Below, one piece after another: positions 48,043 through 60,100 of a DNA stretch of 64,000 nucleotides; positions within the stretch are counted from its first letter, which is position 1, and each line of letters opens with the position of its first letter. The position numbers and the translations under genes were made by a program. The notes under the pieces were generated by a model. The model was not told the origin of the DNA. It was given only the letters and a program-made list of their open reading frames with translations, and searched no databases. Source of the stretch: Xiphophorus maculatus (lineage: Eukaryota; Chordata; Actinopteri; Cyprinodontiformes; Poeciliidae); the NCBI RefSeq assembly GCF_002775205.1, contig NC_036447.1, forward strand, positions 15,482,501-15,546,500, in the 5' to 3' direction.

Positions 48043-48881
48043 ATTTGGTATGATGAAAACAGGTATAGATTCCTTTATTTAAAAAAATACAAGCTCTCAT
48101 CTATACTTAAGTTACAAGAAATCATAATTATCCCAAATGAAAGAAATTTTAAATCTTGCAATCAGTTATTTGTTCTGTATTTTAAAAAATCACAATAAAC
48201 TGCATTTACTTTTTCATGAACTTTGTTTTGTTTTGGGATTGCACTATTTATTAATCTGTTCTCAACGTCATTCAGAATCAGTTCACTATTTACATGCAAT
48301 AATCATGTTAGTACCTATTATAGTATGGTTGGTCAATGTAGAAAGTAAGCGTAGCTAGACTCCTGCTTAGCAAAAACAGTACCTTAAAATGTTTTTCCTT
48401 TTCATATTTTTGAAATTTCAGACACCAGCTTCAGTGTGTTTTACTAGGATTTAATGTGATAGAGCCACACAAAGTATCCCAAAGTTGTGGAGTTAACGGA
48501 GAATTAAAGTTTAAAAATGATAATCTGAGAAGTCTGACGAGCATTTGTGATCAGCCCCTGTTATTCTGGCATAACTGAATAAAAGACACTGCAACCCATG
48601 ATTTTCAAAAGTCAAAAAGTTAATGTGTCTTTTTAATCTTAGTAAAAAATCCAGTGTTGAGTGTAGATGCAAATCTATCTCAAATCCCTCAAAAAGTAAG
48701 AAAACAGTTGAATCTGTCAACCCATGAGAACATGTCACTATGAAAACATTGCAAAAGAACAAAAAGATAAAATAATAAATCTTTCAACTCACTCTTTGCT
48801 GTTCTCCACAGGTCTGCAGCTGAGATCTCCACTCTGTCATTTTTTTCTGTGCTTCTGTTTGTAACTTTGTTTTTGATGTAA
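47060..48881 (+). CDS. Ecto-ADP-ribosyltransferase-like protein, copy 2
   Basis: Exons 47060-47119, 47205-47920 and 48812-48881 give 281 residues. The signal peptide is identical to copy 1. Exon 2 differs in 18 codons by amino acid and in 5 silently, among 239. The changes sit in patches: residues 76-80, 106, 154-160, 183-190, 204-236 and 258. The catalytic signature is broken as in copy 1 (VFFTKG, FTVVDSD, GEILL). Exon 3 is clearly diverged but still encodes a GPI-type hydrophobic end (FFSVLLFVTLFLM). A Tc1 fragment lies in intron 2, which is 891 bases against 462 in copy 1. It is a head-to-tail duplicate. A receptor-decoy or binding role is possible, but nothing here shows it. Confidence 0.88.
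48425..48720. mobile_element. Tc1-like end fragment in ART copy 2 intron 2
   Basis: 'aggatttaatgtgatagagc' followed by CACACAAAGTA and 'cccatgattttcaaaagtca' fits the subterminal region of the common fish Tc1 family. It has no counterpart in copy 1. Confidence 0.6.
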
Positions 48882-49165
48882 CTTTAGAACAAATAATCGC
48901 TCAGCCAGAAATATGCTGGCTGAGTGAAATATGCTCTACTGCAATGTAATGAAGAGACTGCTGTGGGACTTCAGTCTGTCAAGTTATCATAAATCTGTAA
49001 ACATCCCTAACATGAATGTTTTACAACAATGATCACAATCTGATGACCTGATCCTTCCTATCTTGTAAAATTTCACATCTTGTATGATTTTAATATGTCT
49101 TGATCTATCTTTCTGTTTGCATCTCTGCCAAGTAAAGTGTATGATGTGTAAAATTGTTCACATGT

Positions 49166-49171
49166 AATAAA
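49166..49171 (+). terminator. Polyadenylation signal of ART copy 2
   Basis: AATAAA about 285 bases after the stop codon, followed by a T-rich stretch. Confidence 0.55.
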
Positions 49172-50193
49172 ATACTCAGTGAGCTAAAACTGTTCTCATT
49201 TGGTTGGAAACAGTCATTCTGAAACGTTTTCACCTCATATAATACTTTTCTGGTTCACAGAATTACAGAGTAATGGTTGAGGTAAGATGGCGTCGATAAT
49301 AGATGGATGAACGGTTAAGGTCTCATTCAACACAAGTGAAAAAATAATCCATCAGAACCGCTTTAACTTTGTGCCATAAATTCAACATGACATGACATGA
49401 CATGACATGACATGACATGCATGTTGTTTATGTTTTCATGAGGTAAAGCCCTTGTTTCTGACATGTACTATACAAATGCACTTCATTGATTGATAATAGC
49501 TACTTCACCACGCTGGCTGCACATTCACGATGCTCAGCTGCATCCACCACATACCAAAGTTCCTCTAATGGTTTGAGATCTGGTGACTGTGGAGACTATT
49601 GGAGAACATTGAACTCAGAGTCATCTCTATGAAACCACCTCAAGAATATTTTAGCTGTGTGATATGGTGCAAAGAAACAGATCTAACAGACTACTGGAAC
49701 AGTTTAAATTGTATTAACAAAACTCTTTCTTAGGGATTAACAACCACTGATGTTTAACACATAAAGAAATATACCTCAAACAGAAATAAAACCATTCTAC
49801 AAATCATTAACAGGCTTTACTCGACATGTAGCAACTCTTCTCTTTAAATGCATCACGAAAAAGCATGTATATACAAAATATTATACATGTTAATGAAACG
49901 CCAGTGCACTAACATTTCCCTTTCACTGACATGGAAATAGGAATTTTGAAGTGTTTTGCAGCAATTTTTTTTTTCCACAACACATTTCACTGAGAAGAAT
50001 AAAAACTATTAGACTGGACATCAAGCAACAAAAAAATGGACCGCAGGTAGAAAAATATATATATTTATCTGAAAATAAATGAAAATCGGTGAAAATATGC
50101 TACGTATCATTCAAAGATGTTCGTTAATTTATGTAACGGTAACTCCTGGTATGTTGTCGCAGGTGAAAAATGCACTCCTGTATGTTACGACAT
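49172..50193. other. Spacer between the ART pair and tacr3
   Basis: No gene seen. An ACATG pentanucleotide run lies at 49385-49420. Confidence 0.45.
49385..49420. repeat. (ACATG)n microsatellite
   Basis: About seven units of ACATG. Confidence 0.9.
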
Positions 50194-50300
50194 GATACAG
50201 TTAAGCCTAAAATTATTCATACTCCTGGCAGATTTCAAAATAATTCTCATTAAGCCAATGAGTTTTTTCTCAGGGGAAATAAGAATTTCCATAAATGGAA
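50194..50300. mobile_element. Tc1-like terminal repeat fragment
   Basis: ACAGTTAAGCCTAAAATTAT and the following bases match the end of the family at 15634. Sequence up to about 50900 may be more of the same element, but I cannot follow it with confidence. Confidence 0.6.
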
Positions 50301-51008
50301 AGGAATCATTTTGTAAGTTTCCCTTCAACTTGAGTGTTTAAGTAGTACTAAATTTTAATTTGGGAAAATTTAAAGAAAACCTTTCAAGTGCTTATTTTGA
50401 AATCAAAAATAGATTTTTAAGTGGATGCCAAAGACATTTTGGGTTGTGGTTAAGATGATCTGTCTATTATTTCTGTCTTTATCCTCCAAACCACCAGTCT
50501 TCTTGTGAGTTTTATTTTATACTGGTTCCACAAACCTATTATAATATAGTCCCGTATGCTGTCAACACCAGCATTAATGTCTTTCTTTTAGCTAGTTGTT
50601 ATCTCAGATGGTCTATTGTCAACCCCCATGTGTGTCATCAGTGCAAAGCCAAAGCACTATCAGTGCAACTTTCCTGTTTTCGGAGGAAGTGTGTCTCACA
50701 GCAAAGGCGTCTGGACAATGGAAGAGGTGGAGCAACTACTTCTCCATTTTTAAGATTTGGGTGGCAAATCTTATGGTCCTATGGTTCTGCTGAAGACTTG
50801 GCTTTGAGATTTTCTCACTATCAGTGCAACAAAATCCTAGTAACTCTTTTCCAGCCTTAATCTGCTTGTAATCTAGTCTTAATTGTCTGGAAAGATATGC
50901 AAGAAGTTTAAAAAATAACACAAGTTGTCAAAATACCAAACACTTATATACATAAAACACTGTAAACATCATATTCTGAGCAGGAAACGAGAAAGAGTCC
51001 CATGAAGT
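50301..51008. other. tacr3 3' flank
   Basis: It probably includes the tacr3 3' UTR. The polyadenylation site is not clear and no other gene is seen. Confidence 0.35.
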
Positions 51009-54000
51009 CTAGCTGTCTTTATTATTCTGCTCAGAGTTTGCCTTTGACCTGTTTCCTCGGGAACAAATACTCTTGCTTTTGCTCAGGATGCTGGTGTCGA
51101 CTCGAGACAGGGTACACATGCTGCTCTGGTGACACGGCCGAAGTCTGGTGCTTTGGAGCTCCAGCTCGTCGTAGCTTGACATCCGGATGAAGGGACAGCA
51201 GCGGAAGACCTGCTTGAAGCCAGCCCTGAATCTGCAGTAAAAACAAACAATGTCTCAATGTGCTTGTAAGATGTTTAGATGTACTGTTGAGTGTTTTTTT
51301 TTTTTTTTTATACCAACCTGCTGTTGAGGCAGCAGTAGATGATGGGATTATACATGGTGGAGCTCATGGCCAGCCAAAGCACTGACAGGTAAATCTGCTG
51401 GATGTACTTCCACTTGATCAGACGTTTATTGAGACCGGTCACAATGAAGTAGACATGATATGGCAACCAGCAGAGGGCAAACGTCACCACCACAATGATC
51501 ATCATTTTCACCACCTCAATAAAGAAGCAGAAAAAGGCAAAAAATTATAGAAGGTATTATTTACTACAATCAAATTAATAATAATAATACTTTATTTATG
51601 AAGCGTTTTTCAAGACACTCAAAGACACTGTGCGGTAATAAAGATTAAAGACAACAACAATAGTAACCACAAGCAATCAGAACAATCACGGATGGGTTGA
51701 GGGAGTAAGATTAATGATTTATTTTACAGTATGCATTAACCGCAAGAGGAGAGATGCACTGTATCAGGTTATTGCTGTTAGTGCTAATTTCCACTAGTAG
51801 TCCCCAACCCAGCTGATATATTTCTTAAAGAAAAAAGAAAAAGGAAAGAAAAAGGCTTGAAAGATGGAGCAGGTCAGAGAGGTGTGAGGGGACCAGATTA
51901 TGGAGGGCTTTGAAGGTGATGAGGATTAGAAATTCACAGATATGAGCATCAATATAAACTCAGGTTATTTTTCTAACTCTAGTTCTTGTGCTTGCTGTCA
52001 TCCTCCCTCTGCACACATTTTTGAGATATCTGCTCATAGTTGCCATGCCGAAATCATGAAGGACTTAGAGACTCCAGTGAAATCTACTGAAGACCAAAGT
52101 AGGAAGTAATTATTGACCAACTAAACTAATTAGATTCAACTAACTAGATTTTACCCAGATAAATCCACAGCAATAACTTTTAAAACAATCAGTGCCTTCA
52201 AATACATATTGAATGTACTTGAAGTCACACAGTGTGACTTTAGTACATCGGTTGGATATTGTCATTTAAAAAAGTGGTTTTGAAAAAATCTAAAAAAGAG
52301 AAAAATTTAGTTGCAGAAAAAAAAAGATTCTTGTTACTTGGCTGCAACTGAAAAGTGAACAAATATTGCCACAATAGTTCTAAAAATTGTAATGGGGCTA
52401 TTCATAACAAAGTTTAAAAAGGTTTAAAGCTGCTTGTTGGTCTATAGTTTGCCAATTTTGAACTTTGATATTTTGAGGTTGCTGATGTTTCCATCAAGCC
52501 AAAAGGTTGCCACCAGAGTACAGAGAAAGGTCGGCAATGACGCATTGGCCCCTGCAGGCCCACAGCTGGAATGAGGAGAGGCCGGATTGATAGAGAACAA
52601 TACAGAGATGCGCCCTGGATAATGACTTTGAACTTTTGCATTTTACCTGATGTTCATGTTCTTGACATTAAATTTCTTATATTTTTCAGCCCAGACCAAC
52701 CAAAAACTGGAGCCTCTGATTTCCAAAGGTACTATAATAACCACCTCTCTCTTTATCATGCTCAATCAGCATTTTGTTTTTAAGGTTACTTAGTTTCTTA
52801 ATAAACTACCAACAACTTAAAAAAATAGATGGAACATAAAAAAAAGAAATTGTTTTCATCCCTTCTATTTTTATGATGTGTCATAACATCTTTTGAATGA
52901 GAACCAGATTATACTGTTGCTGTATTTTTAAAGTTCATCAATGAAATTCACTGTTGGGAATAATCCCTGAGCTGTCTCGATAGATTCACATTCCCAGCTG
53001 TGGCGTCCCTAATCCCTTTGCAGCCCACAGAGAAGCTTCCACACTATTCAGTGGCGGATGATGACAAACAGCATTTAATCACTTGTCTTGCAGTGCAGCC
53101 TTCAGAATTACACAACAACATTTGGTACATTTGTTTATCAGTAGTGGGTTTTTTTATTTCTTAGTTTTTTCACAGTGTGAGAAATCAATTCTACATTTCA
53201 AACTGCCCACAACCAGCCAATACGTCCAGTTTTTAAATGTGTGTGCCAAACAAAATCTGCAAGATATTGCACAAGTTTTATGCATATTCAAAACTAGTCC
53301 TTATCACGTCATACAAAGCCCATTGTTTTCTTGTTGTGTCTTAGAAAACCTCTCCAAAGATCATTTGGAGATCAGCAGAGATTTCAATGTCTTTTTAGAT
53401 GATCAAAGATTGATATCTTGTTTTCATTTGGTCAGTTTTATGACTTCCACTGTTGGATAACTGACTATGAATGCTGCCAGTTGCCGCTTGTATTTTTCCT
53501 AAGTACTGACTTAAGGTTTAGTGTGCAGATGCCGTCCTGTGGGCTTCAAGTTCCTTCTCATAATCTCCCTGTGTATTTGTCAGTTAAGGTAATACATCAA
53601 CAAAAACAGTTAAAAACATGAATTTAAAGGTGTATAACTACAGGTGCAAGTCATAATTAGATGTTTTTCTGTCCAAATTGATTGATTTCTGATCAAATAT
53701 TTCATTTCCATATGGTTTCAGTGTTTACAATACAAGACAAGCCAAAAAAGAAACCATAGGATTATAAAAAGTCATGTTGATAGATATTTACATTACCTTC
53801 CTTTTAGCCCGTAGTTGTGCATGATAGTTTTCAGATGAGTCTCCTGGGATCTCACTTCCCCACAGCGACACTCCAATTATGGTGTAAGTAATGCCCATCA
53901 CAGCTAACGGCAGCATATAAACCAGGACAGTAACTATGATGTGATACCTGGACAAATAAAGACATACATTACCAAGATTCCCCAGAGCATGTGACGGACA

Positions 54001-54303
54001 AAATGTTAAAAGGGAGAATCTGCTAGATCTGCTAAAACTGACAGTCTTCTAGAAATTCTAATAATGATGATTGCCGTCAGTGTAACCTCACATGAAGGGG
54101 TCGTCCACCATGCGGGGCCAGGCCACATAACAGAAGGTTCTCCCTGGTAGAGTTCTGGTGGTGGAGAAGTAGCAGAGAGGGAAGGCAAGAGCCACAGCTA
54201 GGGTCCAGATGCAGAAGATAACTCCTAGTGTGACTTTAGCCGACAGACGAGGCTTCAGAGGATGAATGATGGCCATGTATCTGTTTGTTGGACATCACAA
54301 TAC

Positions 54304-54372
<69 letters not shown>

Positions 54373-55923
54373 TTTTATTTGTACAGCACATTTCAGCAGC
54401 AAGAAATTTCAAAGTGCTTTACATCATATCAAACACAGAAACACAAAGTCATCAAGTGGGGGGTTCTTGCTTTTGCATCCATAAAAGGTTTACCGGTTAC
54501 ACTACTGTGTTATATGGAACGAAATACCTATTGGTATTTTTATTCCCACTCACGCTCACAATCACGCAGTTTAAAACGGGAACACAAGGGAACTGTGGTC
54601 AAATGTAAGCACGTTTCTAAAAATTGACTTTCTTAAACCTGAACATAGGTTGTCCTCCACCAACTCTCCAAAATAAAGTCGCCACCTGAATTTAGGAACG
54701 TATATCTTTGTTTCAGAAATTTACCTTGAAAAGTTGCAGTGATTAGTTTTTGATTTCTTAACGTACTAGAGACGTATCCTGTGTTTGTAGAAAAGATGTT
54801 ATCTGATTTCAGAAATCTAAAATTATTGCCATTAATCAAGCAAAGAAAATGTCCGACAAGAATCCTGACATTATTAAAACTAGGCAAAGGATTGTCTGTA
54901 ACTTATAATTAAGTTACAGGCTAATGATTAAAACTAGAAGGATAGAGGGAAAATAATTATCTGCATTGAAAACACGGGCCTGAAAATACTGAAACATTTG
55001 GGCCAATATTAATTTCTGACATTAATATTGCTGTTATGGATGATAACCAATATTTACCAATGTTATTTATAGGAAATGATAAGATAGTACGAAAACATCC
55101 TTTTCAGGTCAAAATGACCTGAAACATCATCTATTACTAAAATACACAAACTACACAAACTAAATCTCATGAAAACTGATGTTAACTTGGTCCAAGCTGA
55201 CTGAGTTTGAGCCACTTTCAAAGAAATCGGAGTTAAAATAATTTTTCTTGATGTACAAAATTTTTGGTTTCTGGGTTTAGTTCATAAGAATAATTGTACA
55301 CATTTAAACATAAAACACAGAAATGACAAAATGTACTTCTTTTCTCTGCTAAGTTGTGGGAAGAATAGTCAGATTGTGATTTATTGCTGTCACGACGTTA
55401 AAAAATATTGATGTGACTTACAATGAAATAAACTGAAACCAAATGCTTTTATTTAGTTTTTCCAGGGATCAGAGTTATCACATGCACTGTCCAATCAACT
55501 ACGGCTAAAGCACACTGTGAATTGTTTTGTGTTGCCCTACCTGTCTAAGGCAATCGCTGCCATGGAGTAGATGCTGGCAAACACAGCCGTGACTGGGAAG
55601 AAGTTGTGGAACCTGCAGTAGACGTCTCCAAAGTACCAGTCACCGTGGGCTGCGTAGATGAAGTTGATGAGGGTGTTGAAGGCAGCCATGGAGAAGTCAG
55701 AGAAAGCCAAGTTCAGTACGAAGTAGTTGGTGACAGTCCTCATCCGCTTGTGAGCAAGAATGATCCAAATTACAATCAAATTGCCGAAGACGGCCACTGC
55801 CAGCACTGTGACGTATGCCACGGACCAGAGCGCGATGCGCCACGCGGGCTGCGCGAACTGGTTGGCCAAGACTCTGCTGGTGGCCGTGGTGGTGGTGTTG
55901 GAGCCATCCCGTTCAGGGGCCAT
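51009..55923 (-). CDS. tacr3: Tachykinin receptor 3-like GPCR (neurokinin B receptor)
   Basis: A class A Gq-coupled receptor; the NK3 type binds neurokinin B and controls reproduction through GnRH neurons. Five exons on the minus strand: 55541-55923, 54092-54280, 53797-53947, 51318-51514 and 51009-51231. This is the classic tachykinin-receptor structure, giving 380 residues. TM1 is near 30-54, DRY at 127-129 (LDRYMAI), CWLP at 256-259 and NPIIY at 297-301. A glycosylation site lies in the short N-terminus (Asn9). WRIALWS, NLAFSD, RAGFK and SSYDELEL fit NK3 better than NK1 (from memory). The N-terminus is much shorter than human NK3R, and the tail is short with many Ser. Fish have several tacr3 paralogues, and I cannot say which this is. 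Confidence 0.93.
51580..51960 (-). mobile_element. Probable LINE 3' end in a tacr3 intron
   Basis: On the minus strand it ends in 'cgcttcataaataaagta' and an (ATT)n tail, as many fish LINE (L2-like) 3' ends do. 'ggagggctttgaaggtgatg' near 51902 is a stretch I also associate with such repeats. The family is not certain. Confidence 0.4.
54305..54440 (-). mobile_element. 5'-truncated LINE tail with (GATT)n
   Basis: Read on the minus strand, 'gatgtaaagcactttgaaat' leads to 'acaaataaaatttgattg' and a run of about 16 GATT units (54305-54371), as in fish LINE 3' tails. It lies in tacr3 intron 1. Confidence 0.65.
55102..55124. promoter_or_regulatory. Perfect palindromic oestrogen response element
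   Basis: AGGTCA (55106-55111), AAA, TGACCT (55115-55120) is the exact consensus GGTCAnnnTGACC. The palindrome extends to TTTCAGGTCA and TGACCTGAAA around the same 3-base centre. It lies in tacr3 intron 1, about 420 bases inside the intron. Binding is inference. Confidence 0.7.
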
Positions 55924-58495
55924 TCCCCGAGGGTCCTCAGAGGGATCTCCTGCTCCGAAATGACTCTGATGGGAAGGAGAGAGTGGTCCTGATGCTTGGA
56001 GCGCAGCGCGGCAGAAATGGAGTGGGCGTACCCCACGCGTCGTGAGTTAAAAGGGGCTTAGGTGGGACCTGAGGGAAACGCATCATAAATTACTCCCGCT
56101 AGCCCCCTCACACAGTCCTAAGAATAAATCCTCCAGTCATTATGTTTTTATAGTCCAAGCACAGGTTGTTTATGTCTCAGAGAATAGTGCATAAAAGATC
56201 AAGATGAAATGTAAATATGATCACTAAGCCTCACTTGAAAACTGAATGGACAATATTAGTTTCTCTTTTCAAAATAAAAGCTGGCAAGCTTTCATTCGAG
56301 GGTTATAAAACGATTATTCCCTGTCCTAAAGGCATCTGAGGTGTTAGGGGTTGCTCTGGATGTGATACCGTTAATCCTTTGGCAAAGCTCAGATATGTGG
56401 GGTTTTATGAATGCTGGTTATATAATCATAATCTCACTGTAAAGCACATGATGAAAATCCTTGGTTTGTTCTGTCTTGGAATGTTTCTTTTAATAGAGAA
56501 ACTATTTTTAAAAGAGGTTTCTGTTGCTTTTATTTAGTAGTTGGACAGGAGGGATGGCAAAGAGAAAAATTTTGAAGACGTGCAACAAGTGATCAAACCA
56601 AGGGCTACTGTGCTGTGAACTGAAACCTATGCATAGTGCAATTGCTCTACTGAGCCATGTAGCACTCTAACCTAATTTATACATAAACCATCCACAATGT
56701 GATTTCTGCATGCGATTCACATTTTGTCATGACAACAGATAAAGTGTGTTGCAGTGCTGATAATCTGTTTGCTTTGATTAAAACTGCTGATTCATTAAAA
56801 CTCCAATTTAATTATCTGACACAAAATTTAAGAAATTTGCAGATTATTGAGGATTCTAATTGGAAAATAAATGTAGATTGAAAGAATATCATAAAGATCC
56901 ATCTTTACACCAACAATGTAAACATGCGGACATAGTCGCTTATAATGAAAGTACATAAAGAGAATTTAGAAGGTCAGGCAGACAGAACACAATATGAACA
57001 ATTCATGCAATTCAGGTGGAGAGCTCTCCTTATCTTTGTGCGTCTAAAATCCTTACTGGAGGTTTGTATAAACAGAAGATTAAGTTCAAGGTTCAGTCAC
57101 ATGAGTGAGGATTACCTGTTACAAAATGAACTTTTGTGCCTTTTTCTCAACTTAACGTGACATTTACTGTTGTTGCTGTTGTTGTTTAAAAAAGAAAAAG
57201 GAAAAATTACAAATTAGTGCACAATTATTTCAAATGACATACAAATTTACAACAGTGACATTAATATACTCTGATAAGTCTAAATAGAATTCAATGCAAC
57301 TAGTTACTACAGGAGTCACTAGTAAATCTGTCCATCTGTTATAATATGACAGATGGAGTTATAATATGATATCAATAACTGCAACTGTTCTGTGAAGGCC
57401 TCAGGGGTTTCCAATTAGTAAACATTGGAAGCAGAAACATCAGAAACAGATAGATTCATCTGAAAAGAGACAGTGTAAACAAACACAAAACCAAATTAGC
57501 ACAGTGAAAAGATAACGTATGTTTGGAGATCACAAACCACCACAAAAACACACGCAGAACAAAGATACAAAAACTGTAATAAAGAAGATCATAATGCATA
57601 CAGAAAAAGTGAAAAGCATCAGAGCGATGACAAAATGAATATGAAACCCTTTAGTGTTGCATCTTTGTCATGCAGCCTGCAAAGTCCCACGGCCCCGGGG
57701 ACCACAAGGTGTTTTAATCACCTGCAGTCTACAGATGTTGGGGATTTTACATCAAACCTGACATTACCTCACATGTTCTTTCACTGGAAAGCACCTTAAT
57801 GCCATTAAAATTAACCAATTAAGCAACACACCACAAGATATAATAAAGTAGCTGTTTTATGTGAAGTATTTTTAATCATCTTTTAATTTAATCCTATTTT
57901 AAGTCATTTTATCTTTTGTTGAGCACTTTCTGATACTATTTAGTGTTTACCACAGAGATTATTCTGTTGGTTTTCTGATGTTTCAAACTGCCAATTAGTG
58001 AAGTTTTTACCCGCTGAGCTTGTTTTAATGAACCTCCATTGTTGGTTCGTCTCCTGTCAGATCCGGATTTCACAGTCTTTCCTTTTTCTAAAAGCTGAAA
58101 TCACCTTTTATCTGTCACTTATTTACTGCTAGGAACATAAATCACGCAAGCTGTGCCCACTGTGAAAAGACCACAAGAAGGTCAGAGAGTGTGTTTTCCT
58201 CCCAGCACGGTCTCATTACGCAGAGGCCACTTTGTTTAGACCACTCCCTGTCTCAAATGTCACTGTTCGAGCCGCTTTCAAACACGCCCTGTCCTCCATA
58301 TTTAAAAGGTCACTATCTACCAAGGAACAGAACGGATCATTAGCCTCACCCAAAATGATTCTCCTTGGCTTACATGTGAATAATTCAGGTATAATTTAAT
58401 CAAAGGGGGATAACAGCGTGGCACAGGGTGGGCTGTTATGCTCTGGGTTTGATTTGTGTGTGAAATGAACTCTTAAAGAGCAAGTCACATTCAAT
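55924..58495. other. tacr3 upstream region
   Basis: No other gene seen. The first 150 bases upstream of the start are G and C rich and probably hold the tacr3 leader and promoter. A small hairpin lies at 57331-57355. Stretches at 57650-57800 and 57950-58370 look less repetitive and may be conserved non-coding elements; the latter has a CCATATTTAAAAGG box. Confidence 0.4.
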
Positions 58496-59640
58496 AAGTT
58501 AGAATTTTAATGAAAAGTTCGTGTATTTCTGTAACTCAGCTCACAAGTAAAACACATTAGATAAATTACACACAGACTGAAGTTTTAAAGCGTTTATTTC
58601 TGAATGATATATTGCATCAGACCGGTAAAAAAACATTCTTAATGCAGAAATGTGGGTGTAGTGAAAAATATGTTTCATATCTGCTTAAAGGTACTTTGAA
58701 TCTGACAGACAAGCTTCACTGGAACCCTAACTCTAATTTACTGAATATGACTGTAGCGTAAAACAACAAAATGCTCACATTTGTTCACAAACGATTGCAA
58801 AACAGTAAGTGTTGATGAGGTTCTGAACATTCTTTATTATTTATACAAAACTGAATGCCAAAAAGCTTTCTTACAGTGTGATGCTGCTGCCACCATATTT
58901 TCCATTAGGTATTCTCTGTGATTTTAGTCTCTTCTAATCAGAGCACCCTTTTCCAGATGTTTGCTGTGTGTCCTTCATGGCTTGTGGCAAACTGTAAACA
59001 AGACCTCTCATGGTTTTCATTTTGGTACTTTTCCACAAAGGGCAGGTTCGTGGAGAGCATGACAAATAGCTTTTCTGCTTTTACTCTCACCTGAGCTGAG
59101 AATTTCTGACACTCCCTTTGAGTTTCCATGGGCACCTTCCATGCTTCTCTGGTTAATGCTCAACCTTAACCAACAGGAGTAAGAGGCTATTACTTGGTAA
59201 GATTGCAGATGTACAAAAACCTTTCTTTGGATGATGAAATCAGTAGTAGATGCTTAAAGTTTGGCATGTTGTTTCATAACTTCTTCAAAACATTTTTCCT
59301 GACTTGTCAGGTGTGTTCCTTGGTCTGCAAGATGCAGTTTGATCATTAAGTTATCTAACAAACCTTTGAGATCTTCATAAAACAGAGGGATTTTACCAAA
59401 ATGTAATAATGCATGAAGGGTGTGACTTTTCAAGGCCATTGGTTGCACTGGTTTTTATTTAAGGGCACCAAAGTAACAAAGGCTGATTGCAAATGCTCAT
59501 CACACTTCTCAAATTACTACCTGCTAACATTAATTCTCCTTTGACTTTACAGGTTTGTACTACATTGTGCTGTGTCTATCACATGAAACCGCAGCAAAAT
59601 ACAAAGAGCTTTGTGTCTGAGATTTGAAACAATATAAAAA
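58496..59640 (-). mobile_element. Long Tc1-like element, decayed
   Basis: From 58880 to 59460 it follows the minus-strand transposase of the common fish Tc1 family in order: 'gatgctgctgccaccat' near 58881, 'cagatgtttgctgtgtgtcc', 'gagtttccatgggcacc', 'tgtcaggtgtgttccttggt' near 59307 and 'ttatctaacaaacctttgag'. The right end runs to about 59600. The left 150 bases (58496-58640) resemble a different common fish repeat. Confidence 0.8.
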
Positions 59641-60019
59641 AGTTTAAGTGAGTATACTTGTAAGTCACTATTTATTATGCTTTAGTCAATAATGGTTGTG
59701 GCTGTACAGCATTACAAAATGTGAAAACGTTCAAGAAGGATAAATAGATATTGTAAGAAAATGTAAATTCTACCAAAAAAATTAAAGCTAAATTAAAGAT
59801 CATATGTAGGAAAAAGAAAGAAAAGAAAACAAATCCTCTTCTGCTTTATCTGATTGTTACTTTCACTCCATTTTTGTTGTTCACACTATTGGTTGGAAAA
59901 AATGTTTTTTGTTGTTTTTGTTTGAATCAAAACAGATTCTGCTGAAGTAAATGAGCGAGGAAGAGAAACAAAGAGAGAGAAAGCAGCTTACCATCTAGGG
60001 ATGTCCCCAGCAGGATTAC
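59641..60019. other. Non-coding spacer
   Basis: AT-rich, no gene seen. Confidence 0.35.
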
Positions 60020-60024
60020 ATGCC

Positions 60025-60100
60025 TATAAAAAGAGTTGGACTTGTTTCTCCAGGGAGAAGTGACAGACAGAAGAGGTTGTAATGAACAGAAACGCCTGAG
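60025..60100 (+). promoter_or_regulatory. Candidate acy3 promoter and leader exon
   Basis: TATAAAAAG (60025-60033) is followed by a short exon-like stretch ending in a donor, CCTGAG/GTAATG (60100/60101). The acy3 coding exon starts with an acceptor-like CCCAACAG directly before its ATG, so a leader exon is expected. The stretch holds a 5-codon upstream frame (MNRNA). The link is inference. Confidence 0.4.

Noticed and set aside
54262-54627. Frames with repeated INQS
   Set aside because: Translations of the (AATC)n LINE tail.
55606-56045. Frames of up to 128 residues on the strand opposite tacr3 exon 1
   Set aside because: Shadows of the GC-rich receptor exon; the minus-strand frame carries the GPCR motifs.
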